In this document: one piece after another, positions 6,281 through 7,587 of the stretch
How positions within the stretch are numbered: the first letter of the stretch is position 1
Layout: each line of letters starts with the position of its first letter
NCBI GenBank assembly: GCA_009914575.1
Contig: WNEB01000065.1
Location: 1 to 7,587 of the forward strand
Direction: 5' to 3'
Length of the DNA: 7,587 nucleotides
From: Burkholderia gladioli
GTDB taxonomy: Bacteria > Pseudomonadota > Gammaproteobacteria > Burkholderiales > Burkholderiaceae
The notes under the pieces: generated by a model
Told to the model about the DNA's origin: nothing
The model's database searches: none
Seen by the model: the letters and a program-made list of their open reading frames with translations, nothing else
Program-made: the position numbers and the translations under genes

Positions 6281-6331
6281 GCGCCGCGACCGGCGCGGCG
6301 CTCGCCGCTCCGGCCCGTTCGGCAGGGCCGG
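6281..6331 (+). terminator. Two hairpins downstream of the MlaC-like gene
   Basis: Two bases after the TGA at 6277-6279 there is a perfect 8-bp stem, GCGCCGCG (6281-6288) with CGCGGCGC (6294-6301), loop ACCGG. A second perfect 7-bp stem follows: CCGGCCC (6310-6316) with GGGCCGG (6325-6331), loop of 8 nt. No T-run follows either, so these may stop transcription inefficiently or protect the transcript end. Confidence 0.5.
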
Positions 6332-6415
6332 CCCGCCCGAATTGCGCTGCCGGTTCGGGCACCTGCCTTGCTATCCCGGCGCGTTCGCGCCACCCTCCGC
6401 TCCCAGGTGCCCCCG

Positions 6416-6932
6416 ATGCCGTCCACCTCCGCTCATCCCGCCGCCGCCGAACTGATCGAGCGTTTCGCGCTGCTGCCGCATCCCGAAGGCGGCTATTTCG
6501 GCGAAACCTACCGCGCGCCGCTGCGCGTCTCGGGCGAAGCCGACGGCGTGTCGCGCAGCGCCGCCACGGCGATCTATTACCTGCTGTGCGACGGCGCCTA
6601 TTCCGCCTGGCACCGGATCCGTTCCGACGAGGTCTGGCACTTCTTCTACGCGGGCGATCCGCTCGACGTGCTCATGCTCGACGAGGCCGACGGCCTCGCG
6701 ACCCACCGCCTCGGCAGGCAATCCGCTGCGGCATCCGGGCGCCGTCAGCCAGGCGGTGGTGCCGGTCGGGCGCTGGTTCGGCGCGGCCTGCGCCGATCCG
6801 GGCGGGTTCGCGCTGGTCGGCTGCACGGTTGCGCCGGGCTTCGAGTTCGCCGAATTCGAGCTGGCCGATGCGCAGGAGCTGGCGCGCCAGTTCCCGCAGC
6901 ACGCCGACGTCGTCGCACGGCTCGCGCGCTGA
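6416..6932 (+). pseudogene. Cupin_5 / DUF985-family protein, frameshifted
   Basis: The first part from ATG 6416 reads MPSTSAHPAAAELIERF, then LLPHPEGGYFGETYR, SAATAIYYLLCDGAYSAWHRI and SDEVWHFFYAGDPLDVLML, which are hallmarks of the DUF985 (Cupin_5) beta-barrel family. After THRLG the frame breaks, and the remaining family sequence (NPLRHPGAVSQAVVPVGRWFGA, split across the shift, then ALVGCTVAPGFEFAEFELAD) is read one frame later to the TGA at 6930-6932. The cause is visible: GGCA is duplicated in tandem (6713-6716 and 6717-6720). Removing one copy gives a continuous 170-residue protein, the usual family length. A single-base insertion in the same place would also explain it. An in-frame TTG at 6368 is possible but adds non-homologous residues. 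The biochemical role of the family is poorly defined. Confidence 0.85.
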
Positions 6933-6950
6933 AGCGCGGGCGGGATGTGG

Positions 6951-6971
6951 CGTCGCCGCCTAGCGGCGGCG
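6951..6971. terminator. Hairpin at convergent gene ends
   Basis: Bases 6951-6959 pair with 6963-6971 (nine pairs including one T-G wobble) around a 3-nt loop. The structure lies just after the cupin pseudogene and overlaps the stop codon of the opposing response regulator (TAG, minus strand 6960-6962). It may act as a terminator for either gene, though no T-tract is present. Confidence 0.35.
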
Positions 6972-7368
6972 CTGCTCCACCGCGAACTTGATCAATTCCG
7001 CCTGCCCCTCGATGCCGAGCTTGCGCTTGAGGTTGAGCCGGTACGTCTCGACGGTGCGCACCGACAGCCCGTTCTGCTGCGCGATCTGCTTGCTCGAAAG
7101 CCCCTCGGCCAGCGCGTCGAGGATGTCGCGCTCGCGCGGCGTGAGCCGTTCCACCGGCCCGGCGCCCGCGCTGGCGTGGAATCATCGTCGCGGCTAGCCC
7201 TCGCTGAAGAACGTCTGCCCCGCCAGCACCGCGCCGATCCCGCGCACGATCTCGCTGGCCGGCGAATCCTTCAGCAGATAGCCGCTCGCGCCCGCGCGCA
7301 CGTCCTGCGTCACGTATTCGACGTTGTCGTGCATCGACAGCATCACTACCCGGTGTAGCGGATCCGGT
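6960..7368 (-). pseudogene. NarL/FixJ-type response regulator: N-terminus lost to IS3 insertion, linker broken
   Basis: This encodes a two-component regulator that would bind DNA when phosphorylated by a sensor kinase. The upstream part, DPLHRVVMLSMHDNVEYVTQDV with GASGYLLKDSP and AGQTFFSEG, is the second half of a receiver domain, including the conserved Ser and Lys positions. The downstream part, ERLTPRERDILDALAEGLSSKQIAQQ then VRTVETYRLNLKRKLG, is a LuxR-type helix-turn-helix. The first receiver half with the phosphoacceptor Asp is absent, because the frame meets an IS3 end at 7368/7369. Between the domains lie two stops in the same frame as both halves: TAG (7194-7196) and TGA (7182-7184). 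They disappear if one base was lost just upstream of the TAG and one gained near 7177-7181, giving FFSEGVAATM...ASAGAGPVERL. So two compensating indels are inferred. The target genes and partner kinase are unknown. Confidence 0.85.
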
Positions 7369-7587
7369 TGTTTAGACACGGGTTTGCGATCAGGCCGCGA
7401 ACTTCAAGAGGCTGGCCTGACGGGCTTCGAGAGGTGATTTGAAGCCCAGTTTCTCGAGGTGCCATTCGCGATTGTATCGATCCTTGAACGCGACGACGGC
7501 AGCCCGTACCTCGTCTACGTTTTTGAACAGATGCCCGTGGATAGCTTGCTCCTTCATGGTCCGATTGAAGCGCTCGGCGACGCCGTT
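7369..7587 (-). mobile_element. IS3-family insertion sequence, transposase-distal end only
   Basis: The element runs off the right edge of the window. On the plus strand its end reads TGTTTAGACACGGGTTTGCG from 7369, fitting the TG...CA ends of the IS3 family. The transposase stop lies 21 bp inside this end. The flanking sequence at 7368 and below is the receiver domain of the response regulator, so this element disrupts that gene. The other end, and so the 3-4 bp target duplication (predicted from GGT or CGGT before 7369), cannot be seen. Confidence 0.82.
7390..7587 (-). CDS. IS3-family transposase (OrfB / integrase-core), C-terminal 65 residues
   Basis: This stretch has no start codon in the window. 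Read from 7587 down to TGA 7390-7392 it gives NGVAERFNRTMKEQAIHGHL, then DEVRAAVVAFKDRYNREWH, EKLGFKSPLEARQ and LLKFAA. N-G-x-A-E-R-F holds the catalytic Glu of the DDE triad in the rve integrase core. The following R-Y-N-x-E-W-H...L-G-F-x-S-P-x-E-A-R pattern is the normal IS3 OrfB ending. The visible part has no damage. Confidence 0.88.
   Translation of the reverse strand, partial: NGVAERFNRTMKEQAIHGHLFKNVDEVRAAVVAFKDRYNREWHLEKLGFKSPLEARQASLLKFAA

Noticed and set aside
7182..7196. Stop-codon recoding (selenocysteine or read-through) in the response regulator
   Set aside because: Two different stops lie close together in a linker that needs no special residue, and the gene is already truncated by an IS; decay explains it better.
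1..7587. CRISPR arrays, tRNA or rRNA genes, phage genes, defence or toxin-antitoxin modules
   Set aside because: I saw no regularly spaced repeats, no tRNA-like cloverleaf or rRNA sequence, and no matching protein motifs in the window.

Overview
The window is GC-rich DNA that reads as a Burkholderia-type betaproteobacterial chromosome. The inference rests on the codon bias, an HpnN hopanoid transporter with a VacJ/MlaA lipoprotein and an MlaC/HpnM-like periplasmic protein beside it, and IS5- and IS3-family insertion sequences of the kinds common in that group. The species cannot be fixed from sequence alone. Insertion sequences at both edges and several broken genes suggest a genome undergoing erosion, as in host-restricted or symbiotic lineages, although assembly indels are an alternative for the small frameshifts.

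Layout. Positions 1-272 are the right end of an IS5-family (IS903-like) element: the transposase C-terminus and an 18-bp terminal repeat. It sits inside a class III aminotransferase gene, of which only the 3' part remains (273-888). Next comes a carboxymuconolactone-decarboxylase-family gene broken by three frameshifts (929-1511). A strong hairpin (1543-1581) separates it from the convergent mlaA/vacJ gene (1605 to about 2546, minus strand). Upstream of mlaA, and transcribed with it, is the intact hpnN gene (2754-5384, minus strand). A 259-bp divergent region follows, then an intact MlaC/Ttg2D-family gene (5683-6279, plus strand). Beyond it are a Cupin_5/DUF985 gene with a 4-bp duplication frameshift (6416-6932), a NarL/FixJ-type response regulator with in-frame stops and a missing N-terminus (6960-7368, minus strand), and the end of an IS3-family element (7369-7587).

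Main discovery. The 264 bp between hpnN and mlaA (2486-2749) form an apparently undescribed MITE-like element. It has 24-bp imperfect terminal inverted repeats (21/24 matching), several hairpins and no gene, and is flanked by a perfect 8-bp target duplication (CAGTTTAT at 2478-2485 and 2750-2757). Removing the element and one duplicate restores a clean mlaA start, ATG AAT AAA CTG CGA ATC (MNKLRI...), overlapping the hpnN stop by 8 nt (ATGAATAA). The insertion therefore left hpnN intact but cut mlaA from its start codon and broke their translational coupling. The mlaA frame is still open into the element, which holds a TTG preceded by GGGGAG at ideal spacing. The element may thus have supplied a substitute ribosome binding site and start.

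How the genes work together. HpnN (inner-membrane RND/MMPL transporter of hopanoids), an MlaC-like periplasmic lipid carrier and an MlaA-like outer-membrane lipoprotein could form an inner-to-outer membrane lipid route. Apart from the lost mlaA start, these are the only genes in the window with undamaged reading frames, which suggests they are under selection while their neighbours decay.
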